A stretch of DNA of 64,000 nucleotides, from NCBI GenBank assembly GCA_001263235.1, contig LGRD01000013.1, positions 62,001-126,000 of the forward strand, written 5' to 3'. Both the position numbers and the translations under genes were made by a program. This DNA comes from Methylibium sp. NZG (GTDB lineage Bacteria; Pseudomonadota; Gammaproteobacteria; Burkholderiales; Burkholderiaceae_C). The notes under the pieces were generated by a model, which searched no databases, had not been told where the DNA came from, and worked only from the letters and a program-made list of their open reading frames with translations. This document shows positions 1 to 14,958 of this stretch, piece by piece (the stretch's first letter is position 1; every line of letters starts with the position of its first letter).

Positions 1-218
1 AGTGCGCCGGTGCCGCAACCCGCGTCGAGCAACCGCGCGCCGCGCAGATCGGCCGGCAACCAGGCCAGCAGTTGCGCGCGCATGCGGTCGCGGCCGGCGC
101 GCACGGTGGCGCGGATGCGGCCGACCGGCGCGTCGGACGTGAGGCGAGCCCAGGCCTGCACTGCCGTGCGGTCGAAGTAAGTTTCGATCTGGCCGCGCTG
201 CTCTTGATACGTGGTCAT
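1..218 (-). CDS. bchM: Magnesium-protoporphyrin IX O-methyltransferase, N-terminal part
   Basis: Only the first 72 codons are present; the gene runs off the left edge. The translation begins MTTYQEQRGQIETYF and reaches the SAM-binding motif I LLDAGCGTGA, as expected for BchM, which methylates Mg-protoporphyrin IX to its monomethyl ester after BchH acts. The ATG is at 216-218 on the minus strand, 51 nt downstream of the bchL stop, so it is the last visible gene of the bchFNBHLM operon. The family call rests on the N-terminus and operon position; the catalytic domain is not visible. Confidence 0.9.
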   Translation of the reverse strand, partial: MTTYQEQRGQIETYFDRTAVQAWARLTSDAPVGRIRATVRAGRDRMRAQLLAWLPADLRGARLLDAGCGTGA

Positions 219-269
219 GGCGTGTGTCCTGGCGTAGTGTCCCGGCATTGCGTTCGAGAGACCCGCGGC

Positions 270-5108
<4,839 letters not shown>

Positions 5109-5137
<29 letters not shown>

Positions 5138-6773
5138 ACAGCGTCTCGACGGTGATCACCGGCACGCGCTTGTCTTGCGCGTAGGCCTCGGTGTTGCGGC
5201 GGGCCTTGCCGCGCACGAAGAAGGGGATCTTGCGGAGTTCCTTTTCTGCATCGGGAGCCCAGGTGGCAGGGGCTGCGACCGTGTGGCTCTCGCGCTCATC
5301 GGCCTGGCCTGCGGTACTGGCGATGGAAGCATCGTTCCCGACCCCGGCCGCGACGGCCACCGGCTCTGCCAGCGCTGCGGGCACATGGATTTGCGGCGCC
5401 GCTTCGGCACGAGCCGCCTTGCCGCCATGCCCGCCCAGGTGCGACGGCGCTGCATCTTCATGAAACTCCGCATCGCCACGGAACATGCCGATGAGGTGCT
5501 CCTCCAGCCCCATCATCAGCGGGTGGACCCAGGTGTCGAACAGCACGTTGGCGCCTTCGAAACCCATCTGCGGCGAGTAGCGCGCTGGAAAGTCCTGCAC
5601 GTGCACGGGCGCCGAGATGACCGCGCACGGCACGCCCACGCGCTTGGCGATGTGGCGCTCCATCTGCGTGCCGAGCACCAGCTCGGGCTGCAGTTCGACG
5701 ATCTTGGCTTCGATCTCCAAGTAGTCGTCGCTGATCAGCGGCTCCACACCGTACAGCTTGGCGGCCTCGCGCACCTCGCGCGCGAACTCGCGGCTGTAGG
5801 TGCCGATGCCGACGACCTGGAAGCCCATCTCTTGCGTGGCCACGCGCGCCGCCGCCACCGCGTGGGTGGCGTCGCCGAACACGAAGACACGCTTGTTGGT
5901 GAGGTAGGTCGAGTCGACCGACTTCGAGTACCAGGGCGCGTTCGATGCCGCCTGCGCCAGCACGGCGGTCGGGTCGATGCCGGCGAGGGCCGCCACTTCG
6001 TTGATGAACTCGCGTGTCGCGCCAGTGCCGATCGGGATGGTCTTGGTCGCGGGCTGGCCGAAGGTGCGTGTCAGCCAGGTGGCGGTGAGCGTCGCGATTT
6101 CGGGATAGAGCACGACGTTGAAGTGCGCGTCGCCCAGGCGCGCCAAGTCGGCCGGCGTGGCGTTCAGCGGCGCGACGACGTTGATGTCGATGCCGAGTTG
6201 CGCCAGCAGGCCGCTGATCTCGCGCAGGTCGTCGCGGTGGCGAAAGCCGAGTGCCGCCGGGCCGAGGATGTTGCAGCGTGGGCGCTGGCCGGCCTGGCGC
6301 TGCGGCTTGGCCGTGCCCGGCGCCGGTGCCTGCGGGCCCGCGAGCGCGCGGACCATTTGATAGAAGGTCTCCGACGCGCCCCAGTTTTCCTTGCGCTGGT
6401 ACGAGGGCAGCTCCAGCGCCACCACCGGGATCGGCAGGTCGAGGGCCTTGCACAGGCCGCCCGGGTCGTCTTGGATCAGCTCGGCGGTGCAGGAAGCGCC
6501 GACCATCATCGCCTGCGGCTTGAAACGTTCGAACGCATCGCGCGCGGCGGTCTTGAACAGCTCGGCCGTGTCGCCGCCGAGGTCGCGCGCCTGGAAGGTG
6601 GTGTAGGTGACGGGCGGGCGCTTGGGGTTGCGCTCGATCATCGTGAACAGCAGGTCGGCGTAGGTGTCGCCCTGCGGTGCGTGCAGCACGTAGTGAACGT
6701 TCTTCATCGCGGTGGCGATGCGCATCGCGCCGACGTGCGGCGGGCCTTCGTAGGTCCAGAGTGTGAGCTGCAT
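5109..6773 (-). CDS. bchB: Light-independent protochlorophyllide reductase subunit B
   Basis: BchB pairs with BchN to form the NifDK-like catalytic component that reduces protochlorophyllide. At 554 aa it has a typical N-terminus ([18 protein letters not shown]). Asp36 in APQGDTYAD is the unusual aspartate ligand known for the NB [4Fe-4S] cluster. A conserved [15 protein letters not shown] segment is also present. An Ala/Gly/Pro-rich linker at about 430-500 leads to the C-terminal light-independent reductase domain ([21 protein letters not shown]). The stop lies inside the 5' end of bchH, consistent with operonic coupling. Confidence 0.98.
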
Positions 6774-6801
6774 GGCGCGCGGTGTTGTTTAGTGGCGCGT
6801 T

Positions 6802-8624
<1,823 letters not shown>

Positions 8625-8631
8625 GAGCGCG

Positions 8632-8660
8632 AATTTAGAGGCGCCAGATTGATATGTCAA
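8632..8660 (-). promoter_or_regulatory. bchF promoter (sigma70-like), apparently leaderless
   Basis: On the minus strand there is a perfect -35 TTGACA (8660-8655), a 17-nt spacer and a -10 TAAATT (8637-8632). Seven nt separate the -10 box from the bchF ATG at 8624, so transcription would begin at or next to the start codon. The -35 hexamer overlaps a PpsR-type site, as expected for a repressed photosynthesis promoter. No start site was measured; this is sequence inference. Confidence 0.65.
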
Positions 8661-8688
8661 TCAGACTTGACGTAAATTGAACTTGACA
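8655..8688. promoter_or_regulatory. Tandem PpsR/CrtJ-type operator in the bchF-ppaA intergenic region
   Basis: Two 18-bp near-matches to TGT-N12-ACA overlap by 2 nt. TGTCAATCAGACTTGACG lies at 8655-8672 (plus strand). TGTCAAGTTCAATTTACG lies on the minus strand over 8671-8688. Each ends in ACG instead of ACA. The second closely resembles the exact site in front of crtI (TGTCAATTTAAACTTACA on the same strand). Paired sites of this kind are typical for cooperative binding of the PpsR tetramer. Confidence 0.65.
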
Positions 8689-9161
8689 GTAAATACCCTG
8701 TCATTGATCATTTGTCTGGCGATGTCGGTCCATCGCCGAGTTCTTTCGCAAGCGCTTTCGCCGAGTCTTGCGCCGAGGGGTTTGACGTGAAGCCACACAC
8801 CAAGCAGTCGATGCGCTGCGACACGCCGCCCGCCGTGGCAGAAGACGCCCGCGCAGCCCACGTCGCCCACGTCACGCAGCGCGTTTCGCCGTCGCTGCAG
8901 CCGGTGCAGGCACAGGGCCAGGCACCGCGTCGAGCCGCCGTCGGCACGCTCGCAACGGCGTGGAAACCCGCTATCGACAGCGACGGTGCCATCGGGTACG
9001 CTGAATTTGCAGTCGGCACCCTGGGCTGTACGACCCCGGCAAAGTTCCGGGTTCAATCCGCTAAAAATCGCATCGAGTCGTCGGGATGGACAAGCAGCCG
9101 TGTGGCCACTCCCACGCTCTCCTCGTCTGCCCAGCCGCCTCGGCAAGCGAGGAGACGACCG
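8689..9161. other. 473-nt divergent intergenic region between bchF and ppaA
   Basis: This is the longest gene-poor stretch in the window. It begins with an inverted repeat TGACA-N10-TGTCA (8684-8703). A plus-strand -35 TTGACA at 8683-8688 could serve ppaA, with a weak -10 (GATCAT) at 8706-8711. The ppaA frame is open from a TTG at 8712 through to the ppaA ATG, and a minus-strand frame at 8708-9019 (103 codons, with a CLVCGF segment) is also open. At this GC content both could be chance. I see no RNA gene. Confidence 0.5.
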
Positions 9162-10091
9162 ATGAACCGTTTGACGTTGGAGGCGCTTGCGCAAGACTGC
9201 CTGTCGCAGGAACGCGCCGCGACCGAAGAATGGCAGGAGGCGCAGCGTCTCCCGTTCAACAGCGACTCGCCCGCCTGGACCCACATCGGCCAAGCCCGCG
9301 ATGCGGTCGAGGCTCGCATGACGCACTTGGTCAAGGCGCTTGAATCCGAGGTCATTCCACGCTTGCTGCAGGCCCACCGCGTCGGGCCGCAAGGCCTGCT
9401 GCCGCTGGTGAGTCAGTGCCCGCCGCCCTCGGCCGAGGAGGTTCAAGACTTCGTCAAGCTGGTGCTCGCGCCCGACGACGTGCCCATGGCCGACTGCGTG
9501 GCCGAGATCCGCCGCAAGGGAATGTCGGTCGAGATGGTCTACCTCGACCTGCTGGCCCCGGCTGCCAAGCACCTGGGCGTGCTGTGGCTCGAAGACCTGT
9601 GCGACTTCACCGAGGTGACGGTCGGCCTGGGTCGGTTGCAGCACCTGCTGCAGGAGTTGAGCCCGGCCTTCGGCGCCGAGGTTCAGTTCCCGCCGAATGC
9701 GCGCCGGGCGCTGCTGATGCCCGCGCCGGGCGACCAGCACACCTTTGGCCTGGCAATGGTGGCCGAGTTCTTCAACCGCTCGGGCTGGGAGGTGGCCAGC
9801 GGCAACATCCACTCGCCGACGAACGCCGTCGACATGGCGCGCCGCGAATGGTTCGACGTGATCGGCTTTTCGGTCGGCAGCGAAACCCGGCTCGACTGGC
9901 TGAAGGATTGCATCCGCGTGGTCCGGCAGGTGTCGCGCAACAAGAACGTCGGCATCATGGTTGGTGGGCCGGTGTTCTCGGAGCATCCGGAGTATGTCGA
10001 GCTGGTGGGCGCCGACTGCACTGCCGTGGACGGCAAGGACGCCCCGCTGCGGGCCGAGGGCCTGGTTAGCAAACGCGTCGCGTCGCGCTGA
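9162..10091 (+). CDS. ppaA: PpaA/AerR-type cobalamin-binding regulator of photosynthesis genes
   Basis: This 309-aa protein has the two-part layout of B12-binding photoreceptor antirepressors. A helical cap domain with LGVLWLEDLCDFTEVT (139-153) and a downstream LQ precedes a B12-binding Rossmann domain with DQHTFG (191-196, His193 the probable Co ligand) and GGPVFSE. AerR/PpaA proteins sense light through cobalamin and modulate PpsR/CrtJ. The ATG is preceded by a GAGGAG at 9150-9155. The ppsR gene follows 63 nt downstream, which fits the conserved aerR-crtJ gene pair. Confidence 0.9.
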   Translation: MNRLTLEALAQDCLSQERAATEEWQEAQRLPFNSDSPAWTHIGQARDAVEARMTHLVKALESEVIPRLLQAHRVGPQGLLPLVSQCPPPSAEEVQDFVKLVLAPDDVPMADCVAEIRRKGMSVEMVYLDLLAPAAKHLGVLWLEDLCDFTEVTVGLGRLQHLLQELSPAFGAEVQFPPNARRALLMPAPGDQHTFGLAMVAEFFNRSGWEVASGNIHSPTNAVDMARREWFDVIGFSVGSETRLDWLKDCIRVVRQVSRNKNVGIMVGGPVFSEHPEYVELVGADCTAVDGKDAPLRAEGLVSKRVASR

Positions 10092-10154
10092 CGCCCGCCG
10101 CTGCGCGCCCTGCCCCTCGCCTCACGTCGCGCACCGTCACGCCAGCACTTGCGC

Positions 10155-11585
10155 ATGAAGAGTTTTGCCGATCCCGCCGAGTCGTTTGCCGGTCTCGACC
10201 CAGACGCCGTGGCGCGCCTGGTGTCCTGCGGGGCCGACCTGGCGTTGGTGGTAGACGCCGACGGCGTGATCCGCGATCTGGCCTACAGCGCCACGGCGCT
10301 GCGGGACGAGCGGCTGGACACCTGGATCGGCCAGGCGTTGATCCAGACCGTCACCCGGGAAAGTCGCACCAAGGTCGAGGCGCTTCTGCGAGACGCCGGC
10401 ACCAGCGCCGAGCCCCGCTGGCGGCAGGTCAACCACCCCTCGCCACGCGGCGCCGACCTGCCGCTGTCGTACTGCGCCATGCGCGTTGGCGACAGCGAAC
10501 TCAGCCCATCGCTGCACCGCTCCGTCATCTTCGGCCGCGACCTGCGCGCCATGGCGGCGTTGCAGCAAAGCCTCGTCGATGCCCAGCAAGAGGCGTTGCA
10601 AGACCACTGGAAGCTGCGCGACGCGCTGTCGCGCAACCGGCACCTGTTCCAGACCGCATCGGACGGCGTGTTGATCGCCGACGCCACGAGCCTGAAGGTC
10701 CTCGAAGCCAACCCGGCCGCGCTGACGCTGTTCGGCGACAAGGCCGGCAAGCTGGTGGGTAACGTGTTTCCCGTCGGCTTGAACGACGCGGGCAGGAAGC
10801 ATGTGCAGAGCATGCTCGGCACGGTGCAGGCGACGGGCAAGTCTGAAGAGGTTCACGTCTCGCTCGGTGGTGTCGAGCTTCGCGTCGCCGCGTCGATGTT
10901 CCGGCAGGAAGTGGGGTCGCTGCTGGTCGTTCGGCTGGTGCGTGCGGTGGCCGACACCTCGCCGACGCCCTTGTCCAGCGCGCACGCCGTGCTGCTCAAG
11001 CTGGTGCAAAGTGCGCCCGACTGCATGGTCGTCACCGACGTCGATGGCCGCATCGTCTCGGCCAACGAGGCCTTCCTGGAACTGGTGCACCTGACGGCCG
11101 AGTCGCAGGTGCGCGGCGAGTCGCTCGGGCGCTGGCTCGGGCGCACCGGCGTCGAGTTGAACGTGCTCATCACCACCTTGCGCCAGCGCGGCGCGATCCG
11201 CCTGTTCCCCACCAGCCTGCGCGACGACCACGGCGTCACCACCGACATCGAAACCTCGGCCACGCTCACGCACGAGGGTGACACCACCTTCCTCGGCTTC
11301 ACGATCCGCGACGTGAGCCGGCGCCCTTCAGGCCCCGCGCGGGGCGACAAGGAACTGCCGCGATCGGCCAGCCAGCTCACCGAGCTGGTGGGCCGCGTGC
11401 CGATGAAGGACATCGTCGGCGAGACGACCGACCTGATCGAGCAACTCTGCATCGAGGCGGCGCTCGACCTGACGCGCGACAACCGCGCCGCGGCGGCCGA
11501 GATGCTCGGCCTGTCGCGCCAGAGCCTGTACGTCAAGCTGCGGCGCTACGGCCTGAGCGAACCACTTGCCGAGAGCGACAAGTAG
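10155..11585 (+). CDS. ppsR: PpsR/CrtJ photosynthesis gene transcriptional regulator
   Basis: PpsR is a redox-sensing PAS-domain repressor/activator of bch, crt and puc genes that binds TGT-N12-ACA. The 476-aa protein has an N-terminal PAS-like domain, a Q-rich linker (LQQSLVDAQQEAL), two more PAS domains (FQTASDGVLIADA and VQSAPDCMVVTDVDG) and a C-terminal Fis-type helix-turn-helix (AEMLGLSRQSLYVKLRRYGL). Cys432 just before the HTH matches the redox-active cysteine known in CrtJ/PpsR. The ATG at 10155 is preferred to a TTG six nt upstream. Candidate target sites occur at bchF and crtI/bchG in this window. Confidence 0.96.
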   Translation: MKSFADPAESFAGLDPDAVARLVSCGADLALVVDADGVIRDLAYSATALRDERLDTWIGQALIQTVTRESRTKVEALLRDAGTSAEPRWRQVNHPSPRGADLPLSYCAMRVGDSELSPSLHRSVIFGRDLRAMAALQQSLVDAQQEALQDHWKLRDALSRNRHLFQTASDGVLIADATSLKVLEANPAALTLFGDKAGKLVGNVFPVGLNDAGRKHVQSMLGTVQATGKSEEVHVSLGGVELRVAASMFRQEVGSLLVVRLVRAVADTSPTPLSSAHAVLLKLVQSAPDCMVVTDVDGRIVSANEAFLELVHLTAESQVRGESLGRWLGRTGVELNVLITTLRQRGAIRLFPTSLRDDHGVTTDIETSATLTHEGDTTFLGFTIRDVSRRPSGPARGDKELPRSASQLTELVGRVPMKDIVGETTDLIEQLCIEAALDLTRDNRAAAAEMLGLSRQSLYVKLRRYGLSEPLAESDK

Positions 11586-11607
11586 CGTCGGCGCAACGGC
11601 CGTCTTG

Positions 11608-12315
11608 GTGCTGGTGGACATTGCCCCGCGCGCCAGGTGGTGGGGCTGGTCACGCTACGTGATCGGCCGATTCTCGTTGTACGGCGTGCCGGGGCTGCGC
11701 TTCTTCAAGATCATGGGAAGCGGGTACGAGGCGGGCTTCGGGCTGCGGCCCAGCGCGTCGCGGCAGGGGCTGTTCTGTCTGTTCGACGACCGCGCCGCGG
11801 CCCAATCGTTTGTCGACACCTCGCCCGTCGTCGCGGCCTACCGCAGCCATGCGCGCGAGTTTCTGTCGGTCACGCTGCAGGCGTTTTCGAGCCGCGGCAC
11901 CTGGGCCGGCAGGGCCCTGCCGACGAGCCTGCCGGCACCCCAGGGCGGGCCGATCGCGGCGCTCACCCGGGCCTCGATCCGGCCTGCGGTGGCGTGGAGC
12001 TTCTGGCGCCGCGCGCCGGCCACCGAAGCCTCGCTGCTGCAAGCACCGGGCTGCCTGCTTGCCGCCGGCCTGGGTGAAGCGCCGCTGCTGCGCCAGGCCA
12101 CCTTCAGCGTGTGGGACAGTGTGCAAAGCATGGACGCCTACGCCCGCAGCGGCGCGCACTTGCAGGCGATCCAGGCGGCGCACGCGCAACGCTACTTCTC
12201 GGAGTCGATGTTCGTTCGCTTCGTGCCGCTGCGGCTGCAGGGCCGCTGGAAAGGCCGGTCGTTCGATGAAACCGGCCCGGCCACCGTGCACGACGCGTCG
12301 GTGCAGCTGCCATGA
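11608..12315 (+). CDS. crtA: Spheroidene monooxygenase CrtA
   Basis: CrtA inserts the keto group that turns spheroidene into spheroidenone under oxygen. The conserved block GVPGLRFFKIMGSGYEAGFG and a C-terminal YFSESMFVRFVPL tail mark the family. The start is uncertain. The conserved region begins around VLVLVDIAP, so I use the GTG at 11608 (235 aa). A TTG at 11605 and one at 11566 (overlapping ppsR) are alternatives. The gap to ppsR is only about 22 nt and crtD follows 43 nt downstream, so regulator and pigment genes may share a transcript. Confidence 0.85.
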   Translation: MLVDIAPRARWWGWSRYVIGRFSLYGVPGLRFFKIMGSGYEAGFGLRPSASRQGLFCLFDDRAAAQSFVDTSPVVAAYRSHAREFLSVTLQAFSSRGTWAGRALPTSLPAPQGGPIAALTRASIRPAVAWSFWRRAPATEASLLQAPGCLLAAGLGEAPLLRQATFSVWDSVQSMDAYARSGAHLQAIQAAHAQRYFSESMFVRFVPLRLQGRWKGRSFDETGPATVHDASVQLP

Positions 12316-12358
12316 GCGCACCGGGCCGCTCCCAAGCGCTCATCCCGGAGTGCGAAGC

Positions 12359-14020
12359 ATGGAGGGTCGTCCGGTGAGCCGAGCGCACCGGGTCGTCGTG
12401 ATCGGCGCGGGGATCGGCGGCTTGGTCGCCGCACTCCAGCTGGCCTGCCGGGGCCTGGACGTGACGCTGATCGAACGCGCCGCCACGCCGGGCGGCAAGA
12501 TGCGCCGGGTGCTGGCCGGCGGCGCGCTGGTGGACGCCGGGCCGACGGTGTTCACGATGCGCTGGGTGCTGGAGCAGATCTTCGCCAGCGCGGGTGCCTC
12601 GCTTGCGGAACGCTTGAAATTGACGCCACTCGACGTGCTCGCTCGCCACGCTTGGGGCCCGGATCATCACCTCGACCTCTTCGCCGACGCGGCGCGCTCG
12701 ACCGACGCCATCGCGCAATTCGCCGGGCCCGACGAAGCGCGCCGCTTCACCGCGTTCTGCGCACAGGCGCGCAAGGTCTACGACACGCTCGAAGGCCCGT
12801 ACATCCGCTCCGAGCGGCCCACGCTGCTGCGCATGGCGACGGACCTCGGCCCACGCGGCTTGAGCGTGCTGGCTGGGCTCGGGCCGTTCGCCACGCTGTG
12901 GCGCTCGCTCGCGCGCCGGTTCCGCGACCCGCGTCTGCAGCAACTGTTCGGCCGCTACGCCACGTACTGCGGCTCGTCGCCATTTGCCGCACCGGCCACG
13001 CTGATGCTGGTGGCGCAGGTCGAGATGGATGGCGTGTGGGCGGTTCAGGGCGGCATGCTCGCGGTGGCGCAGGCGCTGGCCGACCTCGCACAGCAGCGCG
13101 GCGCCACGCTGCGCTACGGCGCGCATTGCGAAGAAGTGCTGGTGCAGGGCGGCCGCGCCTGCGGCGTGCGGCTGGCGGGTGGCGAGACGCTGGCGGCCGA
13201 TTCGGTGGTCTTCAATGGCGACGTCGCCGCGCTCTCCAGCGGCCTTTTGGGCGGCGGCGTGGCGCGAGCCACGCGCGCGGTCGCCCCCGAGTCGCGCTCG
13301 CTGTCGGCCATGACGTGGGCGATCCATGCGCGCACGAGCGGCTTCCCGCTGGTGCGCCACAACGTGTTCTTCTGCGCTGACTATGCGGCCGAGTTCAGCG
13401 ACATCTTTCAGCACCGGCGCCTGCCGCGCCAAGGCACCGTCTACGTCTGCGCGCAGGACCGCGACGACAGCGGCAACGCGCCGGCCGCGGGCGGCCGTGC
13501 CAGCACCGCCGACGGCGCAAATACAAACGCAAACGCAACCGCAGACGCATCGGCACCTCACGCCGAGCGCCTGCTCTGCCTCGTCAACGCCCCGGCGTGC
13601 GGTGACGCGACTGACGGCGGCGCCTTCGACCCTTCGGAGATTGAATCATGCGAACAGACCCACTTCGCGCTGCTGCGCCACTGCGGCCTGACGATCGACC
13701 GCACGGCGGACAACACGCGCCTGACGACACCGGCGGACTTCAACCGCCTGTTCCCGGCGACGGGCGGGGCGCTGTACGGCCAGGCCTCGCGCGGGTGGAT
13801 GGACTCGTTCCGGCGGCCGTCGTCGACGAGCCGTCTGCCGGGCCTGTACCTCGCAGGGGGCAGCGTGCACCCGGGGCCGGGCGTGCCGATGGCGGCGCTG
13901 TCGGGGCAGCTCGCGGCCGAGACGCTGATGGCGCACCTCGATTCGACCAGCCGGTCGCGTCGGGTGCGTATCTCTGGTGGTATGTCGATGCGGTCAGCGA
14001 CGACGGGCAACACGCGCTGA
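12359..14020 (+). CDS. crtD: Hydroxyneurosporene/methoxyneurosporene desaturase CrtD
   Basis: CrtD introduces the C-3,4 double bond in spheroidene/spirilloxanthin synthesis. The FAD-binding motif VVVIGAGIGGLVAALQLA is at residues about 11-28, and the C-terminal FAD motif is GLYLAGGSVHPGPGVPMA. The 553-aa product is longer than typical (about 500). Part of the excess is a low-complexity insert of about 30 residues (GRASTADGANTNANATADAS). The ATG at 12359 has a GGAG 8 nt upstream. An in-frame GTG six codons later is possible. The last 373 nt overlap the long version of crtC in another frame. Confidence 0.92.
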   Translation: MEGRPVSRAHRVVVIGAGIGGLVAALQLACRGLDVTLIERAATPGGKMRRVLAGGALVDAGPTVFTMRWVLEQIFASAGASLAERLKLTPLDVLARHAWGPDHHLDLFADAARSTDAIAQFAGPDEARRFTAFCAQARKVYDTLEGPYIRSERPTLLRMATDLGPRGLSVLAGLGPFATLWRSLARRFRDPRLQQLFGRYATYCGSSPFAAPATLMLVAQVEMDGVWAVQGGMLAVAQALADLAQQRGATLRYGAHCEEVLVQGGRACGVRLAGGETLAADSVVFNGDVAALSSGLLGGGVARATRAVAPESRSLSAMTWAIHARTSGFPLVRHNVFFCADYAAEFSDIFQHRRLPRQGTVYVCAQDRDDSGNAPAAGGRASTADGANTNANATADASAPHAERLLCLVNAPACGDATDGGAFDPSEIESCEQTHFALLRHCGLTIDRTADNTRLTTPADFNRLFPATGGALYGQASRGWMDSFRRPSSTSRLPGLYLAGGSVHPGPGVPMAALSGQLAAETLMAHLDSTSRSRRVRISGGMSMRSATTGNTR

Positions 14021-14883
14021 CGATCATCGCCTTCGTCGGCAGCGTCTTCTCCAGCTACTACGCCTGGGCGCAGCGCAACGGCAACGCCGGCCGCGCCGAC
14101 CCGGAGAACCATTGCTGCCTGAACGTGGCGTTGTATGGCCCGCCAGGCCAACGCGGAGCCAAGCGCTGGACGATGACCGAGCGCAGCCGCGCGAGCATCA
14201 CGCGCGAGGCGCGCCGCTTCGTCATCGGCCCGAGCCGGCTCGAATGGGACGGGCAGGCGCTGACGATCCACGTCGATGAGGTGACGGTGCCGATCCCCGG
14301 CCGCGTGCGCGGCACGGTGCGCGTGGTGCCGCAGCGCCTCTTCAACTTCAGCACCGCGCTCGACGACGGCGCGCGCCACCACTGGGGCCCGATCGCGCCG
14401 AGCGCGCGCGTTGAGGTGGCGTTCGATTCCCCCGGCACACGCTGGTCCGGCCACGCTTACCTTGATAGCAACGAAGGCACCGAGCCGATCGAGCGGCCCT
14501 TCACCGAATGGGACTGGTCGCGCTGCAGCCTGCGCGACGGCAGCACCGCCGTCATCTACGACGTGCGCCAGAAGCAAGGCGCCGACCGCGTGCTGGCGCT
14601 GCGCTTCACGCAAGATGGCGAGGTCGAGCCATTCGAGCCGCCGCCGCGCCAGGCGCTGCCGCGCACGCTGTGGCGCATCGGCCGCACGATGCGCACCGAC
14701 CCGGGCGTGCCCGCCACCGTGACGCGCACGCTCGAAGACACGCCGTTCTACGCCCGATCGATGCTGCGCTCGGGCTTGCTGGGCGAGGCGGTCGAGTCGG
14801 TGCACGAAACGCTCAGCGTGCCGCGGCTCGTGTCGCCCGCGGTGCGGTTCATGTTGCCGTGGCGTATGCCGCGGGTGAAGTAA
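13648..14883 (+). CDS. crtC: Hydroxyneurosporene synthase (carotenoid 1,2-hydratase) CrtC
   Basis: CrtC adds water to the psi end group of neurosporene/lycopene. The family block AYLWWYVDAVSDDG, followed by TIIAFVGSVFSSYYAWA, starts near residue 108, and HCCLNVALYG and WTMTERS follow. The first ~100 residues from the ATG at 13648 overlap the crtD 3' end in a different frame and look like a shadow. No ATG, GTG or TTG exists between the GTG at 13795 and the conserved block, so translation must start inside crtD. The true start is therefore between 13648 and 13795. The gene ends before a palindromic repeat that separates it from convergent bciB. Confidence 0.88.
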   Translation: MRTDPLRAAAPLRPDDRPHGGQHAPDDTGGLQPPVPGDGRGAVRPGLARVDGLVPAAVVDEPSAGPVPRRGQRAPGAGRADGGAVGAARGRDADGAPRFDQPVASGAYLWWYVDAVSDDGQHALTIIAFVGSVFSSYYAWAQRNGNAGRADPENHCCLNVALYGPPGQRGAKRWTMTERSRASITREARRFVIGPSRLEWDGQALTIHVDEVTVPIPGRVRGTVRVVPQRLFNFSTALDDGARHHWGPIAPSARVEVAFDSPGTRWSGHAYLDSNEGTEPIERPFTEWDWSRCSLRDGSTAVIYDVRQKQGADRVLALRFTQDGEVEPFEPPPRQALPRTLWRIGRTMRTDPGVPATVTRTLEDTPFYARSMLRSGLLGEAVESVHETLSVPRLVSPAVRFMLPWRMPRVK

Positions 14884-14901
14884 CGACCGCTCGGCAGGCC
14901 A

Positions 14902-14951
14902 CCGTTCGGGCTGAGCTTGTCCAAGCCCTTCGACAAGCTCAGGGCGAACGG
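14902..14951. repeat. Palindromic REP-like repeat between convergent crtC and bciB
   Basis: A 50-nt near-perfect palindrome runs ccgttcgggctgagcttgtc ... caagctcagggcgaacgg around the centre aagccctt. It lies 18 nt after the crtC stop and 7 nt before the bciB stop, so its transcript could fold into a long hairpin and act as a bidirectional terminator. Related copies occur at 16198-16236 and 33119-33168. I know this sequence type as a widespread interspersed palindrome in proteobacteria. Confidence 0.85.
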
Positions 14952-14958
14952 TTCAAGC

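Noticed and set aside
8708-9019. Minus-strand 103-codon frame in the bchF-ppaA gap with a CLVCGF segment
   Set aside because: No ribosome binding site or recognisable family, and it would overlap the promoter region; kept only as a note on the intergenic entry.
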